From Flavobacterium frigoritolerans (GTDB lineage Bacteria; Bacteroidota; Bacteroidia; Flavobacteriales; Flavobacteriaceae): a stretch of 64,000 bases of DNA. The DNA lies in NCBI RefSeq assembly GCF_025847275.1, contig NZ_JAOZEV010000004.1, positions 186,001-250,000 on the forward strand, written 5' to 3'. The notes below the pieces were generated by a model, which saw only the letters and a list, made by a program, of their open reading frames with translations, was not told the DNA's origin and did no database searches. A program made the position numbers and the translations under genes. Position 1 is the stretch's first letter, and every line of letters begins with the position of its first letter. Shown here piece by piece: positions 8,588-18,131 of this stretch.

Positions 8588-9703
8588 TTAAATACTTATT
8601 TTTTTATTACGCGCAAGGACATCCCATTGTGTGTAAATGTCATGCTGAGTGTTTATGACTTGAACTGTTTCGTATAGAGCACAAGTTGGGCAAATATGAT
8701 AGGGAATAGCATAAATGGTGTCTCCTATATTGTATGGTTTGTTTCCTGTATTTTCTAATACTAGGTGTTCTTCTGAATGAGATATTGGAATTAATTTGTC
8801 ATCGTTTAAAATAGTGAGACGTTTGTCTATCGAATTTTCGGATGCTACAGATTTATATCCAATATCGATGCATAAAGTGTTTGTTGTGGGTTTAGAAATG
8901 ACTGTTCCAACTAAAACGGCTGCAGGTTTGAAATTTTGTTCGGGCAAATTAGTTTGATAATTAATATCCCAGAATACAAATGTACCAGGGCTGCATTCGA
9001 CATTTTCTTGATTGCTATAAAAAGGGAATGTATTAGAACCTCCAGCAACAATCTTTAATTTGTAATCTAGCTTTTGTTCTAGTGTAGAAAGTTTATTGGT
9101 TATTTGAGCAAATGTATCTGATGCTTCTTTAGTTCGTTGTTCATTCGTGCCTTTTAAATGACCGTCATAGATATGTAATCCTAAAAATTTTATATTGGGT
9201 AAATTGATCATTTTGTAGATTAAATGATCCCAATCGCTTTTGTAGTTTATGCCAGTTCGATCCATTCCAGCATTTATGTCAAGATAAATGTTTAGTGTTA
9301 TGTTGTTTTTTTTACCCAATTCAGATAATTCGTTTGCTGTGTCTAAATTATCAACGATGGTTGAGAAAATAAGATTTGGATATTTTTGTAGTAAAGTAAT
9401 CCAGCGTTGTTGCTTTAATTTGGTGGGTTGATAGGCTAATAATATATCAGAAATATTGTGGATTGCACATAATTCTGCCTCTGCAATAGTTGCACATTTA
9501 ACCTTGTCTATCTGGTATGTTTTATACAGATCGAGAATTTCTCCTAATTTATGTGTTTTTATATGGGGTCTTAATTTTTGAATATCACCTCTGACCGATT
9601 CAATTAAATGTTCGATGTTATATTGAATGCGGTCGATATAAAGTGCTAAAAAGGGAGTGTCAATATGTGTTTCTGGATTTATTTCCCACCAATTACTTTT
9701 CAT
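8588..9703 (-). CDS. Fold-type III PLP enzyme (D-threonine aldolase / D-serine dehydratase family)
   Basis: The 371-residue protein has the N-terminal RPHIKTHK motif, where Lys49 should form the PLP Schiff base. The alanine-racemase-like barrel follows (LDINAGMDRTG, GLHIYDGH, VAGGSNTFP). Near the C-terminus HICPTC gives the His and Cys metal ligands of this family. Members cleave D-threonine or D-3-hydroxyaspartate, or dehydrate D-serine. Here the next genes encode a KDPG-type aldolase and a KDG kinase, which suggests a dehydratase acting on D-glucosaminate to give 2-keto-3-deoxygluconate. A plain D-threonine aldolase is less consistent with those neighbours. The gap to the aldolase gene is five bases. 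Confidence 0.87.
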   Translation of the reverse strand: MKSNWWEINPETHIDTPFLALYIDRIQYNIEHLIESVRGDIQKLRPHIKTHKLGEILDLYKTYQIDKVKCATIAEAELCAIHNISDILLAYQPTKLKQQRWITLLQKYPNLIFSTIVDNLDTANELSELGKKNNITLNIYLDINAGMDRTGINYKSDWDHLIYKMINLPNIKFLGLHIYDGHLKGTNEQRTKEASDTFAQITNKLSTLEQKLDYKLKIVAGGSNTFPFYSNQENVECSPGTFVFWDINYQTNLPEQNFKPAAVLVGTVISKPTTNTLCIDIGYKSVASENSIDKRLTILNDDKLIPISHSEEHLVLENTGNKPYNIGDTIYAIPYHICPTCALYETVQVINTQHDIYTQWDVLARNKKISI

Positions 9704-9708
9704 GTCTT

Positions 9709-10356
9709 TTATTTTTTAGATTTTTCAACTATTGAGATTAGGTTTTTAAAAACTTCATATGATTTGTTATAATCCAATTGTAATAAAATTTCTTTTGAAA
9801 ACAAATGAGAGCCAATGCCTACGCAAACTGCACCTGTTTTAAACCAGGATTTTAGATTGTTTTCTTCTAATGTTACACCACCACTTGGCATTAGTTTTAA
9901 ATTAGGAAAAGGTGCTTTTATTGCCTTTATATAATTTGGTCCTCCTATCATATCGGCAGGAAAAAGTTTTACAATTTCGGCTCCTAATTTGTTTGCGTGA
10001 ATGATTTCGTTTAATGTAGCTGCGCCAGGAATCCAGTATAAATTATTCTTAAAACAATAGTTGCCTATTTCTGGATCGGTATGTGGGCATATAATGCAAT
10101 CAGCGCCTAGTTTATGATACCCTTCGGCATCGTTTAGAGTTAAAATTGATCCTACAGCTAACTTAATATTTAGATTATTTGTGTTTCTAAAATTTACCAT
10201 TTGAGCAAAAACTTCTTTTGCATCTGGTGAACGTGCTGCAAATTCGATGATTTTGATTCCCGAATCTGAAGCAGATTGTAGTATTATTTCGGCAGTTTTA
10301 ATCCCAATTTGTGTAACCAAAGGGAGTACTCCTTGCGTTTTTAAAATATTGTACAT
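9709..10356 (-). CDS. eda: KDPG-type aldolase (4-hydroxy-2-oxoglutarate / 2-keto-3-deoxy-6-phosphogluconate aldolase)
   Basis: The 215-residue class I aldolase has the family pattern IIEFAARSP (catalytic Glu), VGSILTL, WIPGAATLNEI and VKLFPADMIGGP, with the Schiff-base Lys in VKLFPA. It should split 2-keto-3-deoxy-6-phosphogluconate into pyruvate and glyceraldehyde-3-phosphate. Its position between the KDG kinase gene (14 bases upstream) and the PLP enzyme gene makes KDPG the likely substrate. 4-Hydroxy-2-oxoglutarate is also used by many family members. Confidence 0.9.
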   Translation of the reverse strand: MYNILKTQGVLPLVTQIGIKTAEIILQSASDSGIKIIEFAARSPDAKEVFAQMVNFRNTNNLNIKLAVGSILTLNDAEGYHKLGADCIICPHTDPEIGNYCFKNNLYWIPGAATLNEIIHANKLGAEIVKLFPADMIGGPNYIKAIKAPFPNLKLMPSGGVTLEENNLKSWFKTGAVCVGIGSHLFSKEILLQLDYNKSYEVFKNLISIVEKSKK

Positions 10357-10370
10357 CTCGTAATTATGTT

Positions 10371-11402
10371 TTACCTATTAATTCTGTTGCTTGAGCCGTT
10401 CTTGATAAAATGATTTATTTCTTCGGATGTAGTTATGGCAAAATCGCCTACTATGCTTTGTTTTATAACACCACAAGCCGTTGCCCAATTGATGCATTCT
10501 TGTCCGGATAGATCATTCTTAAGGCTATAGAGTAGTCCTGCGGTGAAAGCATCCCCTGACCCGATTTGATCAGTTACCAGATGTATTAAATATGACTTTG
10601 ATTCGTAAAATTCACCCTCATGTAATAACATGCCGGAATACAAATGTGTTTGACCTTCTGATTTTCTGAAACTCATAGCAAGTGTCTTTAAGTATGGCAT
10701 TTTCTTTTTTAGTAACTCGTAAGTTTTTAGAAACCGATTTGAATCGGAATCATTCTTATCTGTTTTAATGCCAAAATATATTTCCGTTGAATCTAAATCG
10801 GCAATAGTAATTGTACTGTAATAAAGCAGTTCTGGCATAATTTCCGAAGGGTTTTTTCCATATTGCCATAGTTTGGTACGAAAGTTAAAATCTGACGATA
10901 TTGTTATGCCTTTGCGATGAGCCGATATTATCGCTTTTTTGCATACTAAACTGGCTTCGTTTGAAACTCCTGGGCTAATACCAGACCAATGAAAATGTGT
11001 TGTGTCTTTAAGTACCTCATCCCAATTAATTTCATTTTCACTGATCGTTGCAAATGCGGAATTGTTTCGATCATAAATTACTTGCGATTGTCTTATTTGG
11101 TTGCCAGATTCAATAAAATATAAACCAATTCTATCTCCTCCGTAGATGCAGTTTGTAGTATCTACTTTGTATTTATGGAGCTCGTTTAATGCAAGTTGAG
11201 ATAAGTCGTTGTTGGGTAAACGAGTAACGTAATTGGTATTTATGCCTAACTGTGAAAGTAATACACAAACATTTGCTTCGGCTCCACCTATATGAACCTG
11301 CATTTCTTTGGCTTGTGTAAATCGGTTACCATGAGCAACACCCATCCGCAATAATAATTCACCAAATGTTGTAATTTTTGTTTGTGAAGATTTCGTTTTC
11401 AT
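10371..11402 (-). CDS. kdgK: PfkB-family 2-keto-3-deoxygluconate kinase
   Basis: The 343-residue sugar kinase starts at MKTKSSQTKITTFGELLLRM. It has the PfkB entry motif GGAEANVCVLLSQLG and the C-terminal signature TDQIGSGDAFTAGLLY, whose Asp is the catalytic base. 'GLYFIESG' followed by 'YDRNNSAF' resembles the substrate-binding strands of KDG kinases more than fructo- or ribokinases. It would convert 2-keto-3-deoxygluconate to KDPG for the next gene in the operon. A 94-base spacer separates it from the RidA-like gene; no terminator is evident there. Confidence 0.87.
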   Translation of the reverse strand: MKTKSSQTKITTFGELLLRMGVAHGNRFTQAKEMQVHIGGAEANVCVLLSQLGINTNYVTRLPNNDLSQLALNELHKYKVDTTNCIYGGDRIGLYFIESGNQIRQSQVIYDRNNSAFATISENEINWDEVLKDTTHFHWSGISPGVSNEASLVCKKAIISAHRKGITISSDFNFRTKLWQYGKNPSEIMPELLYYSTITIADLDSTEIYFGIKTDKNDSDSNRFLKTYELLKKKMPYLKTLAMSFRKSEGQTHLYSGMLLHEGEFYESKSYLIHLVTDQIGSGDAFTAGLLYSLKNDLSGQECINWATACGVIKQSIVGDFAITTSEEINHFIKNGSSNRINR

Positions 11403-11496
11403 TTTTTATAAAAAGTATTTAAATTTGGGTTGTTAAGAGCATATTTTTTATCTCATCGAAAGAAAAACCTTTTTCCGATGTGGGGTTCAATTGCTT

Positions 11497-11964
11497 TTAA
11501 TATAATTCAAAAATAGCTTCAACTTCTACAGGGATATTATCGGGTAATGATCCCATTCCTACAGCACTCCTTACCCCGATTCCGTTTTCTTGTCCCCATA
11601 TTTCAGCAAATAATTCACTACAGCCATTAATTACATAAGGATGTCTTAAGAAATCGGAGCTGCAATTAACCATTCCGAGTACTTTAATGACTCTTTTTAC
11701 TGCGTTAAGACTATCAAAATTAGTAACAATGGTAGATAACATTGTTAATCCTACTTGTCTTGCTGCCAGCTTTCCTTTCTCAATATCCATGTCATCTCCA
11801 ATTCGCCCTATAATTAATGATTTGTCATCTCTTACTGGTCCGTGTCCAGATAAGTATAAGTATTTACCATCTATTAAAAATGGTTTGTATATTCCAAGAG
11901 GCATAGGCGCTGGGGGTAACGTTAGGTTAAGCGTTTCAAATTTTTCTTGTGGTAATAAGTTCAT
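11497..11964 (-). CDS. RidA-family enamine/imine deaminase
   Basis: The start chosen is MNLLPQEKF (155 residues), five bases after the permease gene. The longer frame from 12045 would lie inside that gene. Family motifs are YLSGHGPV, LTMLSTIV and the C-terminal VRSAVGMGSLPDNIPVEVEA, whose Arg matches the catalytic arginine region of Rid proteins. RidA speeds hydrolysis of the enamine/imine released by PLP-dependent dehydratases. Its presence supports the fold-type III enzyme of this operon being a dehydratase, not only an aldolase. It is about 25 residues longer than archetypal RidA, so it belongs to a Rid subgroup whose substrate cannot be told from sequence. Confidence 0.88.
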   Translation of the reverse strand: MNLLPQEKFETLNLTLPPAPMPLGIYKPFLIDGKYLYLSGHGPVRDDKSLIIGRIGDDMDIEKGKLAARQVGLTMLSTIVTNFDSLNAVKRVIKVLGMVNCSSDFLRHPYVINGCSELFAEIWGQENGIGVRSAVGMGSLPDNIPVEVEAIFELY

Positions 11965-11969
11965 GATAA

Positions 11970-13289
11970 TTAGTGTATAAAAATGTTTAATATAAAAATA
12001 AAAAGAATTCCAAGGACAGATACAAATGATTCCATCACTGTCCATGATTTAATTGTGTCTTTCATGCTAGTCCCAAAGTATTCTTTGAACATCCAGAATC
12101 CAGGGTCGTTTACATGTGAGCACATGAGACTGCCTGCACCTATTGAAAGAACCAGTAAGTTTGGATCAAGTCCTTGTAATTTTAATAATGGTAATAGAAC
12201 GCCCGCGGTCATTAAACCAGCAGCTGTAGCTGAGCCAACACAAATTCGTATTAATGCAGCAATTAGCCAGGCTAATAAATAAGGATGGATGTCTATTTTT
12301 ATTAATGAATCAACAATAGTATGGCTAACGCCACTTACCATCATTATTTCTTTTAAGCTTCCGGCTCCGCCAATTATAAGTATTATTAGGGCAACGTCTT
12401 TAATGGCTACTGCATATTCATCCATGATTGTTTTCATGTTTTTACCTGTACGAAAGCCTAATGTGTAAGTGCAAATTACTAATGAAATAAGCATGATAAT
12501 ACTAGGCTCTCCTATTGTTTGACATAGTAAGGTTACTTGTTCATTTTTCCAAATTAATGGTAGTAATGAGGTAATTGTTAAACCGAAAACAGGGAAAAGC
12601 GAAGAGGCTATACTAGTAAAAAAACTAGGTTTTTTAGTTAAATTCAGAGGTTCTTCAGTTGGAACTACTGTGTTCTTGTCATCGGATTTAATATTCTTAA
12701 GTGTGTTTGAGAATAGTAGGCCAGCAATAAGAATAGTTGGTATAGAAACAATGATGCCGTAAGTTAAAACCAGACCGATATCTGCATTTAATATATTACT
12801 TAACGCCATTGGCGAAGGATGCGGGGGCAAGAAGCCATGTGCTACCGAAAGAGATGCAAGCATTGGAATAGCTATGTATACTTTGGGTAATTTAAATTGA
12901 TTGGCTACAGAAAAAATTAAGGGAACCAAAAGTATAAAGCCTACGCTGTAAAATAGAGGAATACCAACTATAAAGCCTGTAATCATTAAGCCTAGACGAA
13001 CATATTTTTCCCCTGTCCATTGCATTACTGTTTTTGCAATTACAGATGCTGCGCCAGAAGTGACGGTAAGTTTACCAATACAGGTTCCAAAAATAATGAT
13101 TAAGGAAATTGATCCGAGCATATCGCCCAGTCCTTTTTGAACTGTTCCGGTTAATGTTGTTATTGGCAGACCTAATGCGAGGCCTGCCAATAAAGATGTT
13201 ATGATAAAGGCAATGAATGGATTGATTTTGAACCATGTTATTTGTAGCACTAAAAAAATAATGCATGCCGAAAGAATTAAAATGCTCAT
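11970..13289 (-). CDS. GntP-family proton symporter for a sugar acid
   Basis: The 439-residue membrane protein has about 12-14 hydrophobic segments and the GntP hallmark 'AHGFLPPHPSP'. GNTP members take up gluconate, related aldonates or D-serine (DsdX) across the inner membrane with protons. In this operon a 2-amino-aldonate such as D-glucosaminate or its N-acetyl form fits the family's range. It lies 18 bases after the first susD gene and five before the ridA-like gene, so it is co-transcribed and links outer-membrane uptake to the cytosolic steps. Confidence 0.92.
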   Translation of the reverse strand: MSILILSACIIFLVLQITWFKINPFIAFIITSLLAGLALGLPITTLTGTVQKGLGDMLGSISLIIIFGTCIGKLTVTSGAASVIAKTVMQWTGEKYVRLGLMITGFIVGIPLFYSVGFILLVPLIFSVANQFKLPKVYIAIPMLASLSVAHGFLPPHPSPMALSNILNADIGLVLTYGIIVSIPTILIAGLLFSNTLKNIKSDDKNTVVPTEEPLNLTKKPSFFTSIASSLFPVFGLTITSLLPLIWKNEQVTLLCQTIGEPSIIMLISLVICTYTLGFRTGKNMKTIMDEYAVAIKDVALIILIIGGAGSLKEIMMVSGVSHTIVDSLIKIDIHPYLLAWLIAALIRICVGSATAAGLMTAGVLLPLLKLQGLDPNLLVLSIGAGSLMCSHVNDPGFWMFKEYFGTSMKDTIKSWTVMESFVSVLGILFIFILNIFIH

Positions 13290-13307
13290 TTAATTTATTT
13301 ATTGTTA

Positions 13308-14837
13308 CTATTTATCCCACCACATTCTTGTTGTAAATGTATCGCTGCCTTGGCGTTTAACAGCTTCTGCTAAGTTAGAAGAATTAACAGAATATTCGGC
13401 AGTTGGATACTTGAAACGTCTTGGTATTGTGCCGTTTGTCACATTTCCTGGGAAGTTTACAGGGGTTAAAATTGGATAGCCAGTTCTTCTCCAGTTTGCA
13501 TAAACTTCTTGCTCGTCTACAAATAAAGCAATCCAGAATTGGGTGTGTATTTGATTCATTTTTTGATCAAACGTTCCTCCTGATAAATATGGATTCGCAG
13601 TTAAATAAGGAGCTGCATCAGTTATGGTGTACGCAATACCATAAATTCCAGCATTTAGAAAAGAAGCTTTTACGGCTTTTTCATATAAACTTTGATCTGA
13701 CTCTCCTGTGTACCATCCTCTAAGTGCGGCTTCAGCTAGATATAAATTAGTCTCGGCATTACTGAGTATAACAAGAGGAGAATCGACTTTGAGAACAGTG
13801 TTTTGGTTAGGTTCAGAGTAAGTGGCTTGCTCTATTGGTGACGGAGCTATTTTAAGTCCATTTGGGAAACCTTTTTGTATTGCTAAACTTGAGTTTTGTA
13901 CAGTACCTTGCCAAACACCAGCGTATATGCTAATCCTTGGGTCATTTGTTGTTTTTAATACATCAATAAAGGTTTTGCTAAGTTTTCCGCCTTCATTATT
14001 TTTTTGCCCATAAGATGCTTTTGCATAGTCAAGACTTATGGGGTCTAAAGCAGAAGGATTACGATTTATATCGTTTGGTCCGTCGGTATATTTCATTATT
14101 GCATTATCACCAGTATTCAGGATTACTCCGCCAGCAATTGCTCTGTTTACCCAAGTTTTAGAAAGTGCAGGGTCAACTTTGGATAATCTCATTCCTAAAC
14201 GCAGCATTAATGAATAGGAGAATTTTTTCCATTTGTTAATATCGCCGTTGTATATTAAATCAGCTCCCCCAAAGCTTGGTTTGGAATCGTCTAATGCTAA
14301 TGCTGCTTCATCCAGTTCTTTTAGTAGGTCTTTGTATATAAATTCCTGACTATCATATTTAGGTAAAAAGAGTAAGTCTGAATTTGCTTTTGCCGCTTCA
14401 GAATATGGTACGTCTCCGTATAAATCTGTAATTCGGTGAAATAAATAGGCTCTCCAGATTCTTGCAATATTTAATTTGTTACTGTTGTTTGAATCACCTT
14501 TTAGCGCGTTTATTACAATTGTTACTTCATTTATTGAATTTGGATATATTCTGGCAAAAAAAGCAGAGTAGTAAACTTCGTTGTCAAGATATTTGTCTCC
14601 AGCTCCTGATGCTTCTTTGTAGGTCGAATAATGTTGCATCATTTGGCCACATTCAATAATTGAAGTGAAAAAATAATTATTGTTCAAACCGTCAAGCTGA
14701 GATCTGCTAAATATAAAATTTGGAGTAGCTTTATCTACTGCATTTGGATTTGTATTGATTTCCTCAAAATCTTTGGTACAGGCTGTTATGCTTAATAAAA
14801 GGATACCTGTAACACATAGGGTTGTTATTTTTTTCAT
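13308..14837 (-). CDS. SusD/RagB-family nutrient-binding outer-membrane lipoprotein
   Basis: The 509-residue protein has a lipoprotein signal ending in LSITAC and the conserved start 'DFEEINTNPNAVDKATP' typical of the SusD-like group annotated as nutrient-binding lipoproteins. 'FHRITDLYGDVPYSEAA' is the characteristic helical-core motif. It sits on the cell surface as the lid of the TonB-dependent channel encoded 12 bases upstream. Its ligand cannot be read from the sequence. GntP follows after 18 bases, so uptake and catabolism share a transcript. Confidence 0.94.
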   Translation of the reverse strand: MKKITTLCVTGILLLSITACTKDFEEINTNPNAVDKATPNFIFSRSQLDGLNNNYFFTSIIECGQMMQHYSTYKEASGAGDKYLDNEVYYSAFFARIYPNSINEVTIVINALKGDSNNSNKLNIARIWRAYLFHRITDLYGDVPYSEAAKANSDLLFLPKYDSQEFIYKDLLKELDEAALALDDSKPSFGGADLIYNGDINKWKKFSYSLMLRLGMRLSKVDPALSKTWVNRAIAGGVILNTGDNAIMKYTDGPNDINRNPSALDPISLDYAKASYGQKNNEGGKLSKTFIDVLKTTNDPRISIYAGVWQGTVQNSSLAIQKGFPNGLKIAPSPIEQATYSEPNQNTVLKVDSPLVILSNAETNLYLAEAALRGWYTGESDQSLYEKAVKASFLNAGIYGIAYTITDAAPYLTANPYLSGGTFDQKMNQIHTQFWIALFVDEQEVYANWRRTGYPILTPVNFPGNVTNGTIPRRFKYPTAEYSVNSSNLAEAVKRQGSDTFTTRMWWDK

Positions 14838-14849
14838 GCCTTTTAATTT

Positions 14850-17800
14850 TTATATTTTAACATTTAAACTTAAACCGAAACTTCTGGTTCTGGGTACGCC
14901 AAATTGTTCTATACCTTGAGCATTACCAGCGCTAAAAACTGATTCGGGATCAACGTTTGGGGTTTTCTTATAAAGAATGAATAGATTTCGGGCAACAAAT
15001 GAAATGGATGCGCTTTGAATTACTGATAGCCCTTTTATTTTGTTAATAGGTAATTGGTATCCAATAATTACTTGTCTTAATTTTACGAAACTGGCATCAT
15101 AAATAAATTCGGATGTTATGTTTTTTAATCCATCGTAATAAGTTCTTAAGTTTTCGGGAGCAATAACCATATCTACTGTTGCTCCATTTTTATCTACACC
15201 TTTTATAGGCAACCCATCTTCACGTCCTTCCAAAGTAAGTTTTGTTAATCCCATACGTGTGCCATATAAATCGGTGCCAGAGTATAGGCTACCTCCAAAT
15301 TTAGCGTCTATCAAAAAGCTAAATGTTATTGCTTTGTATCTAAATTCATTACTAATTCCTGCTCCCCAAGGATGTACGCCCTGACCTAGTTCTTCAAGAG
15401 GGCCTCTTTCAATAGTTGCTGAACCGCCACTAACATTATAAACAGTATTTCCATTTGAGTCTTTAAGGGGTTTATATCCTTTTATTATACTATAAGGTCT
15501 GTTGACATCGCTTGAAATAATTGCATAATTGTTTACTGAAGAAGCCATTGTTATGGAGGTTAATTGATCGGTTAGTGCTTCAACGGTGTTTTTGTTGTAT
15601 GATCCGTTGAAAGTAACATCCCAAGAGAAGTTTTCAGAACTCATGATTTTTCCATTGATTAAAAGCTCTACGCCTTCATTTCTCATTCTTCCAAGATTTA
15701 ATAAAGAAGAAGTTGCGCCAGATGCATTAGAAATCGTAGTTTCTACAATGTCATTGGTAGTTGCGCGGTTATACCATGCAAAATCAATATTCATGCGATT
15801 GTTTAAAAAACCTAAGTCAGTACCTAATTCGAATGTTGTCGATGTTAGAGGGCTTAGCGTTGGGCTGGGTACTCTTGAGCTAGTTGGACCTTGGAGCTGC
15901 TGTCCGTTATGTCCGCCTTGAATCATAGAGTAAGACGGATTCAATGCATACGGGTCTGGAGTAGCTCCACCTACTTGTGCCCAAGAGGCTCGTAATTTTG
16001 CAAATGAAATCCAGCTAGGCATAGTTAATATATCTGAAACTATTAAACTTGATCCAATAGAAGGATAGAAAACCGTGTTGTTCTCTTTAGATAGTGTAGA
16101 GAACCAATCCTGACGTCCTGTGAAGTTTAAAAAGAATACATTTTTATAATCTAAATCTATTGCACCGTAAACGGAGTTGGTTTTTGTTTTTCCATAAGGA
16201 TACGTATAGTTTACCGTTTTTAAGTTTGTTAGAGAGTAAAAGTCATCTAGAACAAATCCTGTTCCATCTACTCTTACTTCATCTCTTAATGTAGTTCTTG
16301 AATTAACTCCTACTAATGAGCTTAGTGAAATTCCTCTATAGATGTTTTTCTTGGTATAATTAAGTATTGCTTCAGAATTAATATTAGATAATATCATTTT
16401 TGAACCCTGAACATAACCATCAGGTGTGTTTAGGGATGTTTTAGGGATGTATCCGAAGAATTCATAGTTTGTGTAATCTTGACCTATGCGCCCTTGTAAA
16501 AACAAATCAGGAGTGAAATTCAATTTTAGATTTGCCATTCCTACAAAACGATTTTTAGTGTCGTTGTTTTTAATTCTATTGACTACAAATTGAGGATTTG
16601 TGGCAACAGGTACTGGATTCCAAGCTACTTCTTTCCCGTTTTGATCATATCCAGGTGCTAAATTTCGAATATCTACTGTATTTGCAATTAAATAAGTTCC
16701 CCAGTTTGGATTTGCTTCAGCGTCAGATAGTGTTGGTCTGTTATTTGATTTTTCTAGATTGTATTGAGTTACAACATCAAATTTTAGCCAATCGGTTAAG
16801 TTTACATTGCTTGCTAAATTAATCGTTTTACGATTAAAGTCAGCGTTAGGTACAATGCTTTCGCTATTCATATTTGAGAATGAGAGACGACCAGTGGCTT
16901 TTTCAGAACCTCCAGATAATGCAATGGAGTTTATATAAGTGACTCCTGGTCTGTAGAAATTTTTAATATTATTTTTTTGTGGGCTATATGGTCTTTTTAC
17001 CCCGTCAAATTGAATTACATCTGTTCCGTCCATTTTTGCTCCCCATGACCAGCGGCCAGTAGCTATGGCTTCATTTTGGGTTAATGGTTTCTTACCGGCA
17101 TCTCCAGCTCCGTATTCGTATTGCCAATCTGGAATAACAGCTGGTGTTTCTAGTGTAAATGATGTGTTGTAGTCTATCCCGATACCTTTTTGAGCGGAGC
17201 CTCTTTTGGTTTGAATTAAGATTACTCCATTGGCAGCATTAGCGCCATATAAAGCCGCAGCGGTTCCTCCTTTAAGAACAGTTATAGACTTAATGTCGTC
17301 TGGATTTATTAATGCGGTTCCATCTCCTCTGTCAACATTTAATTTCGGAGAACCTGGGGCATTCCCGATTCCGGGTAGATTAAGTTGCGTATTGTCTATA
17401 GGTAAGTCATTTACAACATACATAGGTTGGTTGTTTCCGTTTAAAGAGCCATTTCCTCGTATTACAACTCTAGTCGAGCCATTTGGTCCTGTTGCTGTGC
17501 TGCTAACATTTACTCCAGCAATTTTACCGACCAAAGCATTAGAGATATTAGCTTCTTTTGCTTTATTAAACTCAGATCCTTTTAGTTCGGTTACTGCATA
17601 GGTTAGCGATTTGCTTACTTTTTTAACGCCTAATGCAGTGACAAAAACTTGTTCTAAAACATTTTCAGATGGTTTTAAGCTTATGAATAATGGAGACTTT
17701 CCATTTATTTTTGATTCGACAGTTTCATAGCCCATATAACTGACAATAATAGAATTTTCATTTTCTGGTAGGCTTAGTTTAAAGTTCCCATCTTCATCAG

Positions 17801-18005
17801 TAATTGTGGCTATTTTATTGTTGTTTTTTGCATATATGGATGCTCCGGCAATGGGCATTCCATCATCTTGGCCAATTACTTTGCCTGTAATCTCGATTTG
17901 ATTGATGCTTTGTTCTATAAAATGCTTTTTTATTGCAAACACATGAGCATTTCCTGAAAAAATAATTCCTCCAATAAAAGTTAGAGATAATAGTTTTGTT
18001 TTCAT
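14850..18005 (-). CDS. SusC/RagA-family TonB-dependent outer-membrane transporter (first pair)
   Basis: The 1051-residue protein has a signal peptide (to about residue 24), a carboxypeptidase-regulatory-like domain (about 38-115, ITGKVIGQDDGMPIAGASI), a plug (about 125-265, with VVIRGNGS and SITVLKGGTAAALYGANAANG) and a long beta-barrel ending in SFGLSLNVKI. It imports oligomers through the outer membrane using TonB energy. No anti-sigma-interacting N-terminal extension is seen, so control is probably not by an ECF sigma factor. The promoter is at 18,057-18,131, with a leader of about 46 bases. It heads the transcript running through susD, gntP and the catabolic genes. Confidence 0.95.
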   Translation of the reverse strand: MKTKLLSLTFIGGIIFSGNAHVFAIKKHFIEQSINQIEITGKVIGQDDGMPIAGASIYAKNNNKIATITDEDGNFKLSLPENENSIIVSYMGYETVESKINGKSPLFISLKPSENVLEQVFVTALGVKKVSKSLTYAVTELKGSEFNKAKEANISNALVGKIAGVNVSSTATGPNGSTRVVIRGNGSLNGNNQPMYVVNDLPIDNTQLNLPGIGNAPGSPKLNVDRGDGTALINPDDIKSITVLKGGTAAALYGANAANGVILIQTKRGSAQKGIGIDYNTSFTLETPAVIPDWQYEYGAGDAGKKPLTQNEAIATGRWSWGAKMDGTDVIQFDGVKRPYSPQKNNIKNFYRPGVTYINSIALSGGSEKATGRLSFSNMNSESIVPNADFNRKTINLASNVNLTDWLKFDVVTQYNLEKSNNRPTLSDAEANPNWGTYLIANTVDIRNLAPGYDQNGKEVAWNPVPVATNPQFVVNRIKNNDTKNRFVGMANLKLNFTPDLFLQGRIGQDYTNYEFFGYIPKTSLNTPDGYVQGSKMILSNINSEAILNYTKKNIYRGISLSSLVGVNSRTTLRDEVRVDGTGFVLDDFYSLTNLKTVNYTYPYGKTKTNSVYGAIDLDYKNVFFLNFTGRQDWFSTLSKENNTVFYPSIGSSLIVSDILTMPSWISFAKLRASWAQVGGATPDPYALNPSYSMIQGGHNGQQLQGPTSSRVPSPTLSPLTSTTFELGTDLGFLNNRMNIDFAWYNRATTNDIVETTISNASGATSSLLNLGRMRNEGVELLINGKIMSSENFSWDVTFNGSYNKNTVEALTDQLTSITMASSVNNYAIISSDVNRPYSIIKGYKPLKDSNGNTVYNVSGGSATIERGPLEELGQGVHPWGAGISNEFRYKAITFSFLIDAKFGGSLYSGTDLYGTRMGLTKLTLEGREDGLPIKGVDKNGATVDMVIAPENLRTYYDGLKNITSEFIYDASFVKLRQVIIGYQLPINKIKGLSVIQSASISFVARNLFILYKKTPNVDPESVFSAGNAQGIEQFGVPRTRSFGLSLNVKI

Positions 18006-18056
18006 AATTAACTGATTTACATGAGTTTAATTTGTTCTTTGGTTTTTGTTAGTAAT

Positions 18057-18131
18057 CAAATATAAATAATTAATCATTATGATTCGCAATATTTTTGCAT
18101 AAATATTGCAAAAATATTGCAATATTTTTTT
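18057..18131 (-). promoter_or_regulatory. Promoter of first susC with phased 11-base operator array
   Basis: CAAATATA at 18057-18064 is TATATTTG on the coding strand, a perfect -7 box. Upstream, GC dinucleotides stand at 18086, 18097, 18108 and 18119, exactly 11 bases apart. They define three overlapping 13-base units equal to GCAATATTTTTGC or one mismatch from it, on alternating strands. One unit per helical turn would put bound protein subunits on one face of the DNA. The first unit overlaps where the -33 element would lie. Confidence 0.6.

Noticed and set aside
11965..12045. Longer RidA with an extra N-terminal segment
   Set aside because: The extension would overlap the GntP gene by 76 bases and has no family similarity; the ATG at 11964 gives the canonical start region.
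17230..17601. 123-codon open frame on the plus strand
   Set aside because: Antisense to the conserved plug domain of the first SusC; its Pro/Ala-rich composition is explained by the plug's Gly-rich motifs read backwards.
18086..18131. Short regular repeats taken as a CRISPR array or attachment site
   Set aside because: The repeats overlap at 11-base period without spacers, lie at a promoter, and recur at another susC promoter. An operator array explains them better.
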